Assembly: GCA_009599575.1 (NCBI GenBank)
Contig: VWND01000005.1
Location: 1,736,001-1,800,000 of the forward strand
Reading direction: 5' to 3'
Origin: Blumeriella jaapii
Lineage: Eukaryota; Ascomycota; Leotiomycetes; Helotiales; Drepanopezizaceae
DNA: 64,000 bases
A program made the position numbers and the translations under genes. The notes below the pieces were generated by a model. That model did not search any database. It was not told the DNA's origin and worked only from the letters and a program-made list of their open reading frames with translations. This document shows, one piece after another, positions 33,565-44,246 of this stretch (position 1 is its first letter; every line of letters starts with the position of its first letter).

Positions 33565-34410
33565 GAACATGTGTGGAATCGCGAACTGCGACAGCGGCGC
33601 GGCGGGGCTGGTGAACGTCGCGATGATGGTACTGTACAGTACACACCCAGACTGGGGGAAGACGCCTAACGATGGCACTGTACTGAATTGTATGATCTAG
33701 GGACGGTACGGGTCAGGTGATCATATATAGTGGCACGTGATGTCGCTTCCGAGAGACGTTCTTGTACTGTACTGTAGAAGTAAAAACACACAGCATTCCA
33801 ATACAACACAACGATAAACGAAGACACACTGGTCTTTCCTGTATCATCATCTGATACGATACCAGTCCACACGGTGGCCGTTCTGGGATCTGTTCGTGCC
33901 CGGCGTTGTCACCACTGGAATCTGGCTGGGCTTGGTGTGTTTTATACCTACAGTACATAGGTACAGTACCTACCTATCTTGTGCCTACCTAGGTATCATG
34001 TTTTCCTTGCACCGCACCGCACCGCACCGCATGTACCTACAGTACCTACACCCATCCGCATCCCCTCCGACATCCAGACTCTCTCCACGCTCCGCGCCGC
34101 CCCGAACGCAACCACAGAAGTCGTCTGGCTCCAGCCGCCCATCGATCCTCTGCACATGTCATCTCATCGTCGCGGGTCTCGCGCGTGCTGAACAGCGCCG
34201 TGTCCTCGGCCCGGTCTGGCGCGCGCGTGGGTGTGGGTGTGGGACGATGCGTGGTGTTGCACGCTGTGAGAGGGTCTGGATGGATGGGTTGGGGGTGGAT
34301 GGGGGAGGGAGGAGGAGAGGAGGAGGAAGAGAGGAGGAGGAGGTGCAAGTACAGTAGAACAGTACTATGCTGCTGTACTGTATAATTCGTGTGGTTCTTT
34401 TCTCGGGCTA

Positions 34411-34535
34411 TCTACAGTACATACAGTACATACAGTACATACAGTACATACAGTACATACAGTACATACAGTACATACAGTACATACAGTACATACAGTA
34501 CATACAGTACATACATACAGTACAGTACAGTATCT
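34411..34535. repeat. 9-bp tandem array, unit ACAGTACAT
   Basis: About twelve near-perfect copies of ATACAGTAC in a row, ending in TACAGTACAGTACAGTA. The word TACAGTAC and its complement GTACTGTA also occur singly across the window. Confidence 0.92.
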
Positions 34536-34621
34536 CTTTCTCGTCCGACATACAGTATATAACGATGTTGTACTGTACTGTAAATAGCCGTATCTCGCCG
34601 TAAGTAAGGCCGCAAGCTGTA

Positions 34622-34633
34622 TTTACTTACTTA

Positions 34634-34720
<87 letters not shown>

Positions 34721-34775
34721 GCTTGCTTACTTACTTACTTACTTACACTTACTTACTTACTTACTTACTTACTGT
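34622..34775. repeat. TTAC tetranucleotide microsatellite
   Basis: About 38 copies of TTAC with rare interruptions (TTAT, TTGC, one ACACTTAC break near 34745). Confidence 0.93.
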
Positions 34776-34780
34776 ACCGT

Positions 34781-34822
34781 ACCTACACATGTACCTACAC
34801 ATGTACCTACACATGTACTGTA
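34781..34822. repeat. Short triplication of CCTACACATGTA
   Basis: Three copies of a 12-bp unit containing the palindrome ACATGT directly follow the TTAC array. Confidence 0.85.
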
Positions 34823-35284
34823 CCCTACGTTAACGCACGCTCAGCTTCACGCTTTTTACACGAGTAATGTCGAATCCGCAATCGTGTGTTTCTTTCTGAT
34901 TATGCAGTATGTACTGTACGCACTGTACTGTATATACAGTACATACATCCCAAGTTTATTAAAGGGGTGACGGACGGATGGACGTGCCTATTCGCGCTTT
35001 ACGCTCGTATTTAGTATTTAAGGTACACAGTGTACTGACTCGCTCGTCCCCTCGCTCTATTCACCCACGTTCGAGCGTTCGCGGGGTTGCGGAGGACTGA
35101 CCGTACACCGTAGCTACATTGGCGCCATGGCGCTAGTCCGTCATGTTGTGCTACTTCGTGCAGTGCAAACGGCGTGTACTGTCGCTCGCTGCCACTCCTA
35201 GATCGAATCCAAACACACGTTCAATTCTTAATTTGGGATTCTTCGTTGGCTGCTTGGTTTGGGATTCTCTTGCGGTGTGCGAAA

Positions 35285-37976
35285 ATGCCGCGCCTCAGCC
35301 AAGTCGTGCGCGCAGCATGCTTTTTCATCCTGGCCGGTCTTTTTCTGCACCACATCTACTCATGGTCGGCGGAGGACCGACCCCGGGGGGTGCGGCGGGA
35401 ACGCAGCCTCGAGAAGGTCAACATGTTCATCGGGACCATAAACGGAGGTCGGTGGGAAGACGCTGTTGCTTTGGCGGACGTGGCGTGTGTGTATGTGTGT
35501 GTGCTGATGAGATTCTGTAGGCCATGCTTTTCCCGGCGCCTCGCTGCCGTACGGTGAGAGGGTCTCTTGATCGGCATGGTGAGAGCATCGCGCGCTAATG
35601 GGGCTCAGGAATGGCAAAGGCCTCCGCAGACTGCATTGGCGAAGCCCACGGCGGCTTCGCCTCGGACGGGAGTGATATCTCTGGCTTCAGTCACATGGTA
35701 AGCCCTCGCTCCCGACTTCGCACCTGCCGTGGTGAGGGCGAGATCGATCCTCGCTAACGTCCATGCCAGCACGACTCGGGAACGGGCGGGGTAAGCGAGT
35801 TTGTTGACACGGAGGTTGCTGCTGCTTTGCTGACCGCACCCTCGAGACCATTTCCCTCGGCAACTTCCCCATCTTCCCGCAGTACTGCGAGGACAACGAG
35901 CTCACGAAGTGCAAGCTCACCAAGGCCCAGCGCCGCGTGGGCCGCGGCCCTTTCGATGCGTCGCCCGGCTACTTCGACATCACGCTGGCGGACGGCATCC
36001 GCGGAGAGGCGACCGTCACGGCGCACACGGCCCTCTACCGCTTCACGTTTCCCAAGAACCTGACGGCGAGTGGCGCGGCCCTCCGTCCGGTGATCTCGCT
36101 CGATCTGAACGACTTGGCCGGCAAACGGTACGGAGGCGCGAGTGTGGCCATCCACGCCGCAACCGGCCAGATTTCTGGAAGCGCAAGGTTCCCTCCCAGT
36201 TTTGGAGCGGGCACATTCGCCTTGCACTTCTGCGCCGACTTCAGCAGTGCCGATCGGCCGGTGAGTAGCATCTGGGCGGACGGCACCGTGCCCGTGAAAG
36301 AACGCGAGATGGAGTTCAGCGGAAGCTCTCCCGGTGGCTCGGTGTCGGTCTTCGATCCCTCAAACCGCGACCAGATCTTGGTGCGTGTGGGCCTCAGCTT
36401 CATCAGCCCCGCGCAGGCCTGTGGCAATGCCGAATCCGAGATCCCCAAGTTCGAGTTCGAGAAGACCAGGAGGGCGGCCGAGAAGGCGTGGGAGAAGAAG
36501 TTCGAGGTGATCGAGACCGTCCCGGCCGGCATCGACCCAGACCTGGAGGTGATCTTCTGGAGTGGCTTTTACCGCACCATGCTGAGTCCTCAGGACTACA
36601 CGGGGGAAAACCCGCTGTGGAACTCCAGCGAGCCCTACTTCGACAGCTTCTACTGCATCTGGGACTCGTTCCGATCCCAACACCCCTTCCTGACCTTGGT
36701 CGATCCCGACGAGCAGTCGAGGATGGTGCGAGCTCTGATCGACATCTGGAAGTTCGAAGGAAAGCTCCCAGACTGCCGCATGAGTCTGTGTCAAGGACTG
36801 ACCCAAGGCGGATCGAACGCCGACGTCGTGCTCGCCGATGCGTACGTGAAGCAGCTGGGCGGACCGATTGATTGGGACCTGGCCTATCGCGCCGTCGTCT
36901 CAGACGCCGAAGACGAGCTGGATGCGTGGAACTACGCCGGCCGAGGAAGCCTGGACAGCTGGAAGACGTTGCGCTACGTTCCTACGCAGGACGTCAATCG
37001 CCGTACGTCGGGTTTGAGAACCCGCAGCGTGTCGAGGACCGTCGAGTTTGCATACAACGACTTCTGCATCGCGTCCATGGCCGCTGGGCTCAACCACCCT
37101 GCGGACCACACCAAGTACATGAACCGGGCTGGCTACTGGAAGAACCTGTTCAACTCCACGCAGACCTCGGTGATCAACGATATCGACACGGGATTCGTAG
37201 GGTTCCTGCAGCCACGGTACGCTCCTGTTCCTGCATCGATCTGACCTTCGCACGACTGACCCGCAGACAGCAACGCCGACGGGACCTGGGCCTACCAGGA
37301 CCCCGCTAGATGCTCGCCGCTTCTCCTCCCTGACTCCTGCTACCTCGACAGCGGCGGCGGCGAGACGTACGAGGGCGCCTGTTGGCTGTACACCTTCTTC
37401 GTGCCGCAAGACATGGCGACGCTGGTGAGCACCCTCGGCGGGCCGGAGCTCTTCACGAAGCGGCTGGACTTCCTCCACGAGAGCGGCCTGCTGTACATGG
37501 GCGACGAGCAGGCCTTCCTGACCGTCTTCCTCTACCACTACGTGGGCCGGCCGGGACTCAGCGCCCGGCGCGTCCACGCCTACATCCCGCGGGAGTTCAA
37601 CAACAGCATCAACGGCATCCCGGGCAACGACGACTCCGGCGCCATGGGCTCCTTCGTGACGCTGGCCATGATGGGCGTGTTCCCCAACGCCGGCCAGGAC
37701 GTCTACTTCATCACGCCGCCCTTCTTCCAGGAGGTCAGCCTTCTGAATCGGCAGACGGGCCGGACGGCCACGATCCGGAACCTCAACTTCGATCCCGAGT
37801 ACAAGCACGTCTATATCCAGAGCGCGAAGCGCGACGGCGTCGACTGGACGAAAAACTGGATCGATCACAGCTTCTTTGCTGGAGGCGGCCTCTTGGAATT
37901 GACCTTGGGGCCCGCAGAGAGCAGCTGGGGAACGCGGATGGAGGATCTGCCTCCGAGCATGAGTACGGCGTCGTAG
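35285..37976 (+). CDS. GH92 alpha-1,2-mannosidase, membrane-anchored or secreted
   Basis: Six exons: 35285-35447, 35521-35553, 35609-35697, 35770-35790, 35847-37216 and 37271-37976, in phase, 793 residues. A hydrophobic segment at residues 8-25 (AACFFILAGLFLHHIY) is a signal anchor or signal peptide. Family 92 motifs: VNMFIGT, HAFPGASLPYGMAKASAD, GFSHMHDSGTGG, then FDSFYCIWDSFRSQHPFL, YEGACWLYTFFVPQD (the Glu of YEG is the expected general acid), and IPGNDDSGAMGS with the acidic residues of the active site. GH92 enzymes are calcium-dependent exo-mannosidases that trim mannose from N-glycans. Two exons are very small (33 and 21 nt), supported by family motif continuity. Length is normal for fungal GH92. 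The GTCGGT donor of exon 1 is slightly unusual. Confidence 0.93.
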
Positions 37977-39948
37977 TTGCGGATGCCACGCGGTATGTTG
38001 TCCGGGCTAGGATCGGGGTGAACTTGATGGTATTGATCTGACCCTGCGCTTCGTAGGTGGAAGAAAAGACACCGACCGAAGAATGAGTCTGGCGCGAAAA
38101 GATATATACAGTGATAGGGCGCCAAGACCCACGTGATACACTGCAACCTTAATCCAACGGGTGGACTGCAGACCCACGTGACCATAAACCTCATCCGATC
38201 TTACCCCTGAACAGCACCGTAACATATGTGATAATGGTTGGATATGTACAGTACATACGAAGAGACAATGTCACCGGGGACACTCTGCGGCCATTCGGAG
38301 GGCTCTCGGGCACGTGATGTTTGCCAAACACATCTAGGGCTTAAAGTGACCTCCTGTCCTTGAAGAAGTCGACTGCAAACTTCCATCGCATAAGGGTAAA
38401 CGTGATTATGTCCCAAAACATACTCACCGGAGCCCGCATAAACGCTGTCTTCCTCTTTGAAAGAGATCCGTTTTACAGGACTATCAAGAATCGAACTCTT
38501 TTTATTTCAAGCCATTTTTTTTAAATGATCAGAGCATTTGTCTTTAACGCTCGAACGAAGCACTTACAGCATAGACGGGACAAACAGACAGATGGATTTT
38601 TTTCATTCATGAAGCATATATTGAAATGAACTCCGTTTTCAAATCGTTTCTTTTGGGAAAGCCAAAAAAAATCTAAAATGATCCAAAAGAATAACGGGAA
38701 AAACAAAGAAGAGCAGAAGAGCAGAAGAGCAGAAGAGCAGAAGAAAAGCAGAAGAACAGTGAAAGACCCCCCTCCCAAAAAAAGAAAGAAGGAAAAAACC
38801 CGAAGAAAAAAAACAAAAGCAAAAAAAACACAAACAGAACAACAAAAAAAAAGTCTACACACCTGCCTTTGTACAATACCTTACCCATCCCCATCTTCTA
38901 ACCCGCGCGTGTTCTCTCTCCCCGCCAGCCACGCAGCTTTCCTCCCTCCCTCCCTCCTTCCCCTTCCTTCCCCCGCCTCGTCTCGCTTACCACCCCATTC
39001 ATCCACCCAATCTCGACAAACCAAAACAAAACAAAAACAAAAAACTGGCAAACGCCCTCCCGTTCGCATAATCCCCGACCCCGACTCCGACCCCGATCCT
39101 GATTCCGATCCCGATTCCGAGGCACGCCTTATCAACCATCCGACCGAACAAGAGTTGTATCACGTTCTCAAGAATCTTATCTATTATTCGAGCAAGAAGC
39201 AGAAGCAGAAGCAAAAAAGCAAAAAGAGGAAAAGAGAGGAAAAAGAGGGAAAGAAAAGGATAAAAAACGTAATGAAAAGTAACCAAAAGCATAACCAGGG
39301 ACTAAAAAAAAAGTCTCTTCTTTCGAGCCAAGCACGGCACGGCAAAAGTGGATTGATTGATTGCCCAGCATCCAACCCCCATTCTTGATAGGTAATACGA
39401 GACTGATCCAACACTACTAGTTGTGCTGTTTTATTCCATCCTGTCTATTCCATGCTGTCGTGCTCGTTTGTGCGTTTGTTATGTATGATAGGGAAGAATT
39501 GATGATCGACGACGGATGCTGTCTTGGTGCTGGGTGGAACGTCGCGTTACGGTGCTGTGGGAGAGATGGGATCTTGATACTGAGATTGATATTGCATATA
39601 CGACTGGCATCTTATCTGCTTGGCATTTCTTATGACTGGCATTATCTGACTGATATCTCTTTTGACTGGCATCTCTTCTGATTAACGTCTTTTCTGACTG
39701 GCATCTTTTCCGATTGGCATCTTTTCCGACTGGCATCTCTTTTGACTGACATCTCTTCTGACTGGCATCTCTTCTGCCTGGCGTCTCTTTTGCCTGGCAT
39801 CTTAGCTGACTAGCATTTCTTCTCGCATGCTAGTAGCTGATAGAGAGGTCGACTCCGCTTGAAGGTGAGTGAGTCGACGCTCTTCTTCGGCTCCGGTTCG
39901 CTCACGCACGGCGAGATCCACACGACACCTCCGCGATACTATACGACG
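37977..39948. other. Intergenic, low-complexity
   Basis: 38660-38870 is A-rich/purine-rich with an AGAAGAGC repeat; the 236-codon plus frame 38678-39388 is a Lys/Pro/Asp-Pro low-complexity translation that I do not accept as a gene without transcript support. 39160-39320 is again purine-rich. From 39600 a 15-bp minisatellite follows, then the promoter of the aldolase gene. Confidence 0.5.
39598..39830. repeat. 15-bp minisatellite, unit TGACTGGCATCTCTT
   Basis: About fourteen degenerate copies, varying as GATTGGCATCTTTTCC, TGACTGACATCTCTTC and TGCCTGGCGTCTCTTT. It ends about 120 bp before the aldolase start codon and may lie in its promoter. Confidence 0.85.
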
Positions 39949-41130
39949 ATGGGCAGCGTCAACGACCTGGTCTCTCCACGCAACATGGCCGTCTCGCCCC
40001 TCGAAGACGACCTGGGCCCCCAGACCATCGCCGTCTCGCCCAGCTGGCACGGCCCTGGCCCTGCCGCGTACGACTTCCGCACCGACACCATCACGACGCC
40101 GACGCTCTCGATGCTGCAGGCCATCGCGCACACCACCCTCGGCGACGACGTCTACCACGAGGACGCCACGACGGCCGCCCTCGAGGCGCGCGTCGCCGCC
40201 CTCGCCGGCAAGGAGGCCGGCCTGCTCGTGCTGTCCGGCACGATGGGCAACCAGCTCGCGCTGCGCGCCCTGCTCACCCAGCCGCCGCACGCGATCCTGT
40301 GCCACCACCGGGCGCACATCCTCGTCGCCGAAGCGGGCGGCTGCGCCAGCTTGAGCCAGGCCCAGATGCAGGCCGTGTGGCCGGCCAACGGCCACTACCT
40401 CACCCTGGCCGACGTGAAGCGCGAGGCCGTCGTCGACGACAACATCCACGTCGCGCCGACGCGCGTCATTGCGCTCGAGATCACGCTCGCCGGCAGCATC
40501 ACGCCCCTGGCCGAGGTGCGGCAGATCGCGGCCTTCGCGCGCGCCCACGGCATCCGGATGCACCTGGACGGCGCGCGCATCTGGGAGGCCGTCGCGGCGG
40601 GCGCGGGCTCGCTGCGGGACTACCTGGCCTGCTTCGACACGGCCCAGATGTGCTTCTCCAAGGGCCTGGCGGCGCCGATGGGCAGCGTCATCGTGGGCCC
40701 GCGGCCGGAGCTGGACCGCTGCCGCTGGGTGCGCAAGAGCGTCGGCGGCGGCATCCGGCAGGCCGGCATCATCGCCGCCGCCGCCCGCGTCGCGCTCGAC
40801 GAGAACTTCCTGGCCGGCGGCGGGGCCGCGCTCCGGGCGACGCACGCGAAGGCCCGGCGGGTCGGCGACATGTGGACGAGGCGGGGCGGCACGCTCCTCC
40901 GCCCGGTCGAGACGAACATGGCCGTGTTGGACCTGGTCGCGGCCGGCGTCGAGGTGGCGCATCTCGTGCGGGTCGGCCAGGAGGAGGGCGTGAAATTGAT
41001 GGGGGGCAGGATCGTCGTGCATCTCCAGCTGGTGGACGAGGCCTTCGTGAGGCTCGAGAGGGTGTTTGAGAGGGTGCTGGCCACGAGAGGTACGACGACG
41101 GCCGTTGCTCAGCAGTTTGATTACGTGTAG
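39949..41130 (+). CDS. Threonine-aldolase family PLP enzyme
   Basis: A single-exon protein of 393 residues starting MGSVNDLV at the only good ATG (39949); the frame is open further upstream but without ATG. Fold type I PLP family, beta-eliminating-lyase/low-specificity threonine aldolase group: DFRTDTIT (43-50), GDDVYHED (65-72), SGTMGNQLA (96-104), HLDGARIWEA (205-214, Asp207 for the pyridine nitrogen) and CFSKGLAAPMGS (Lys238 as the Schiff-base lysine). Expected reaction: threonine to glycine plus acetaldehyde. Fungal relatives include alanine racemases of TOXG type, so substrate is not certain. The usual LENT motif reads LEIT (175-180), a change at a conserved position. Cytosolic. High GC. 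Neighbours suggest amino-acid metabolism. Confidence 0.9.
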   Translation: MGSVNDLVSPRNMAVSPLEDDLGPQTIAVSPSWHGPGPAAYDFRTDTITTPTLSMLQAIAHTTLGDDVYHEDATTAALEARVAALAGKEAGLLVLSGTMGNQLALRALLTQPPHAILCHHRAHILVAEAGGCASLSQAQMQAVWPANGHYLTLADVKREAVVDDNIHVAPTRVIALEITLAGSITPLAEVRQIAAFARAHGIRMHLDGARIWEAVAAGAGSLRDYLACFDTAQMCFSKGLAAPMGSVIVGPRPELDRCRWVRKSVGGGIRQAGIIAAAARVALDENFLAGGGAALRATHAKARRVGDMWTRRGGTLLRPVETNMAVLDLVAAGVEVAHLVRVGQEEGVKLMGGRIVVHLQLVDEAFVRLERVFERVLATRGTTTAVAQQFDYV

Positions 41131-41163
41131 GAATCGGCGATGGGGGGGGGGGGGGGGGGTGTT
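41131..41163. repeat. Poly-G tract (about 18 G) after the aldolase gene
   Basis: An uninterrupted run of about 18 G starting near 41142, just after the stop codon. It could form a quadruplex, and its length is likely unreliable in sequencing. Confidence 0.85.
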
Positions 41164-41237
41164 GTTGACTAGCCAGTATGTGATGTTGGGGCAAAGCTAA
41201 GCAGACGTGTGGATCAATAGATTCAGATAGACTCATC

Positions 41238-42115
41238 TGAAATAAGCAGGAACGTAAATAAAAAATTCAAAACAAACCACAAAAACCAAAGCTTCCATCT
41301 CGCAAAACATCGGTATTATAATACTACCAACAACCCAATTCTCAAGACTACAAAAAGCCAAAGCAGATGGGTAAATAAATAAACTAAAATAGACCTCTCT
41401 GAAATAAGCAGGAACGTAAGTAAATAAACAAAACAAACCATAAAAACCAAGCTTCCACCACGCAAAAAATCAGTATTACAATACTACCAACAACCCAATT
41501 CTCAAGACTACAAAAAGTCAACGCATACGCGTAAATAAGAAGATTGAAATAAAACTTATTTGCAATAAGCAGACATTTGAATAAAAAGACTAAAATATAC
41601 CCATCTGCAATAAGTAGACGCGCAGATAAATAAACTAAAATAAGTCTATCTGAACTAAGCAGGAACGTAAATAAGTAAATAAACAAAACAAACCACAAAA
41701 CCAAGCTTTCACAACGTGAGACATTGGTATTATAATACTACCAACTACCCAGTTCTCAATATTACAAAAAGCCAAAGCAAGCACGTTAATAAATAAACTA
41801 AAATATCTCTATCTGCAATAAGCAGGAACGTAAATAAACAAATAAAACAAACCATAAAAACCAAGCTTCCACCACGCGAAACATCCGTATTATAATACTA
41901 CCAACTACCCAATTCTCGATATTGCAAAAAGTCAAAGCAGACCCGTAAATAAATAAACTGAAATAGACTTACCTGCAATAAGCAAGTATATGAATAAACA
42001 ATTCAAAACAAATCAAAACAAACCATAAAAACCAAGCTTCCATCTCGCAAAACCTCGGTATTACAATACTACCAACAACCCAATTCTCAATACTACAAAA
42101 AGCCAACGCACACGC
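41238..42115. repeat. Tandem repeat, about 160-bp unit, five copies
   Basis: A core of about 80 bp (CCAAGCTTCCACCACGC, then a TATTATAATACTACCAAC palindrome-containing part, then CAATTCTCAAGACTACAAAAAG) occurs at about 41286, 41445, 41697, 41860 and 42030, joined by AT-rich spacers with AATAAGCAGGAACGTAAATAAA. Spacing is about 160 bp, except one about 250-bp interval that contains an extra partial spacer. Non-coding. Confidence 0.88.
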
Positions 42116-42539
42116 ATAAGTACATGAGTGAATCAACGAATCAACACCAGAAATAGCTTGCCCGCGACGCGAACGGTTGATCAAGCTGAAAACAGAACCA
42201 GAGATGCGGAGTCCTCGAATTAAGCTGCTTTGGCGCAAAGCTAGGTGAGGTGGGATGTATCTGTATCTGTATCTGAGGTACTGCACTGTGCTATATCATT
42301 ATACAGTAGAGCAAAGTAGAGTATAGTAGGTGTGGAAAGAGCCTGGACTGTATCTTGTGATAGATCGGGTTTATGTATTTATTTGTTATTGTTATTGTTA
42401 TTATTATTGTTGATGCAGCTGTGAAGTATTGGGCTCTTTGATTTAGGCGTTGATTAGGTGGAGAGGGCTTGAATTTCGGGTTGTGTGAATTTGTTAATCG
42501 ACGCATGAAGGCATGGATGGAAGACAAAAATCTGCGATG

Positions 42540-43240
42540 AGTCTATACACGTGGGTAGGATAGTAAATGCTTACGGTTGACGCTTATCAAGAAGTCACTC
42601 TGAAATCGATAAAATATCAATTTCGTTTCAAGGAATTTGTTAATCATGGAGTGAAGGCTTGAATGGAACACAAATAATCTTATTGATCGATAAATAAAAG
42701 CGTGAATGGAAAACAAAAACCTACGATGGATTTGCAAACGCGAATAGGAGAGTAAATGCCTACGGTGAACGCTTATTCAAGCGTCAGCTTAAAACAAAAA
42801 CAGCATAAATCTCGTTCTACAAAATCTTGTAAATTAATAAATAAAAGGTTGAATTAAATAAAAAACCTACGATGGATTTGCAAACACGGGTAATAAATGC
42901 CTACGGTTGACGCTTATTAAAGCGTCAGCTTAAAATAAAACAAAAACAGCACAATCTCGTTTTATAAAATCTTGTAAATTAATAAATAAAAGGTTGAATT
43001 AGATACAAAACCCACGATGGATTTGCAAACGCGGGTAGGATAGCAAGTGCCTACGGTTGACGCTTATTAAAGTGTCAGCTTAACATCGATATAGTATAAA
43101 TCTCGTTTTAAGGAATTCTGTTAATCAACGAGTGAAGGCATGGATAAACACAGAACATCCTGTCGATTGACGAGTAAAAACATGGATAAACACAGAAATC
43201 GTGTCGATTGACGAGTAAAGGCATGGATAACACAGAGACC
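42540..43240. repeat. Second tandem repeat, about 145-190-bp unit, four copies
   Basis: CCTACGGTTGACGCTTATTAA with AGCGTCAGCTTAA occurs near 42568, 42757, 42900 and 43050, each preceded by CGATGGATTTGCAAACGC and followed by ATCTCGTTTTA and, in two copies, AATTAATAAATAAAAGGTTGAATT. After 43125 a shorter unit (CGATTGACGAGTAAA-GGCATGGATAAACACAG) is repeated three times. Unrelated in sequence to the array at 41.2-42.1 kb. Confidence 0.82.
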
Positions 43241-43366
43241 CACGACGTCACATAAACACCGGCAGCAAATGCCTAGAGCTAGGTAGAAACAATCACAATA
43301 GAACTTCCGCGCCGCTGTGACCTCCGCCGAGCTCGGCACGTTGATGACTGTCACCCACTTTACCTG

Positions 43367-44246
43367 CTACTTCGCAGTCATCGCAATGACCTTCTCCGCC
43401 AGCTCTGGCAGCGACTCGGCCATGACATCCATCTCGGTGTCGAAGATCTCCGCACACGGCTCCTTGTCATACACCGAGCAGTAGGCACCGCGAAATCTGT
43501 GTCGATCATTAGCGAGCCCACTCCGAAAGCCAACACCGAAACCAGCACCAGCACCAGCACCAGCAGCAAACAACCCCAATCCGGCTCCAGAACCGAACCC
43601 ACTCACCCAGCCTTCACCGCCGCACTCACATCCCACATGTGGGCGGCCGCAAACCACCTCTCGGTGCCCTCGCCCTCGCCCTCGCCAACATGCCCAGCAC
43701 GGCCTCGTAAGCCTTCAAGCTCGGCTTATACAGCCTGCTCTCCTGGCCCGTCACGGGATCGCGCTCCACCAGATCATCGCACGACACAAAGTTCCGCCTC
43801 GGCATGTCGACCCCCCCGCGCGCGAAATACCCGGTCACGCGCTCGACGTCGCCGCTCGTGAGACACCACACGGTCCAGCCGGCCGCGCGCAGCCGGGCCA
43901 TCATGTGTGCGCAGCCGGGCCGCAGCTCGAGCGCGGCGTAGCCGGCCTGGCACGCGTCGCGCTCGGCGTCAGTGGCGAAGGCGCGAGGGTCGTCGACGCC
44001 GGCCTGGGCGAGCGTGCGGTAGAAGACGGCGCGGAAGATGACGTTGTAGGGCGTGTAGCGGCCCGAGAGGAGGAGCAGGTAGAACTCCAGCTCGGCGGCT
44101 TCTTTCCAGGTGTAGCCGAAGTGCTGGGCGGAGATGTGATGGGCCTCGAGACGGGCGCCGAGGACGCGCGAGATGGCTGCGTAGAAGGCCGAGAAGGAGA
44201 CGCAGGTGCCGACGACGTCGAAGACGATGTGTTTGGAGGGCGCCAT
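43367..44246 (-). CDS. Haloacid dehalogenase, type II (HAD superfamily); apparent frameshift
   Basis: Two exons: 44246..43607 and 43496..43367, with an intron (43497-43606, GTGAGT...CACAG). The protein begins MAPSKHIVFDVVGTCVSF, with the nucleophile Asp10 in the form seen in 2-haloacid dehalogenases; LTSGDVERV and YKPSLKAYEAVL are motifs II and III. Then the frame must shift by one base inside the GGCGAG repeat at about 43664-43685 to read WFAAAHMWDVSAAV (motif IV Asp), after which exon 2 gives FRGAYCSVYDKEPCAEIF. Expected reaction: hydrolytic dehalogenation of small haloacids, but fungal members may be general phosphatase-like hydrolases. The one-base deficit is either a sequence error or a real inactivating deletion; without it the protein stops early and loses motif IV. 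About 250 residues if intact. Confidence 0.82.

Larger units (their letters stand above)
33565..35284. other. Repeat-rich intergenic region
   Basis: No gene is supported. It holds scattered TACAGTAC/GTACTGTA palindromic words, a 9-bp tandem array, a TTAC tetranucleotide array and a short ACCTACACATGT triplication (each listed separately). The ORFs here are translations of repeats. The last about 150 bp are the promoter of the GH92 gene. Confidence 0.6.

Noticed and set aside
34367..34615. ORFs of repeated YIQ or VLY residues
   Set aside because: Translations of the 9-bp tandem array; no protein expected.
38470..38510. Possible tRNA T-arm-like word (rc GAGTTCGATTCTTG)
   Set aside because: No matching acceptor stem, D-arm or anticodon stem could be laid out around it.
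38678..39388. 236-codon plus-strand ORF, Lys/Arg-rich with Asp-Pro repeats
   Set aside because: It is a direct translation of purine-rich and CCC-GAC simple sequence, has no domain and no promoter or intron context; base composition alone explains the open frame.
39802..41022. 406-codon minus-strand ORF opposite the aldolase gene
   Set aside because: Antisense shadow with Arg/Ala/Asp-rich composition; the plus frame carries all PLP-family motifs.
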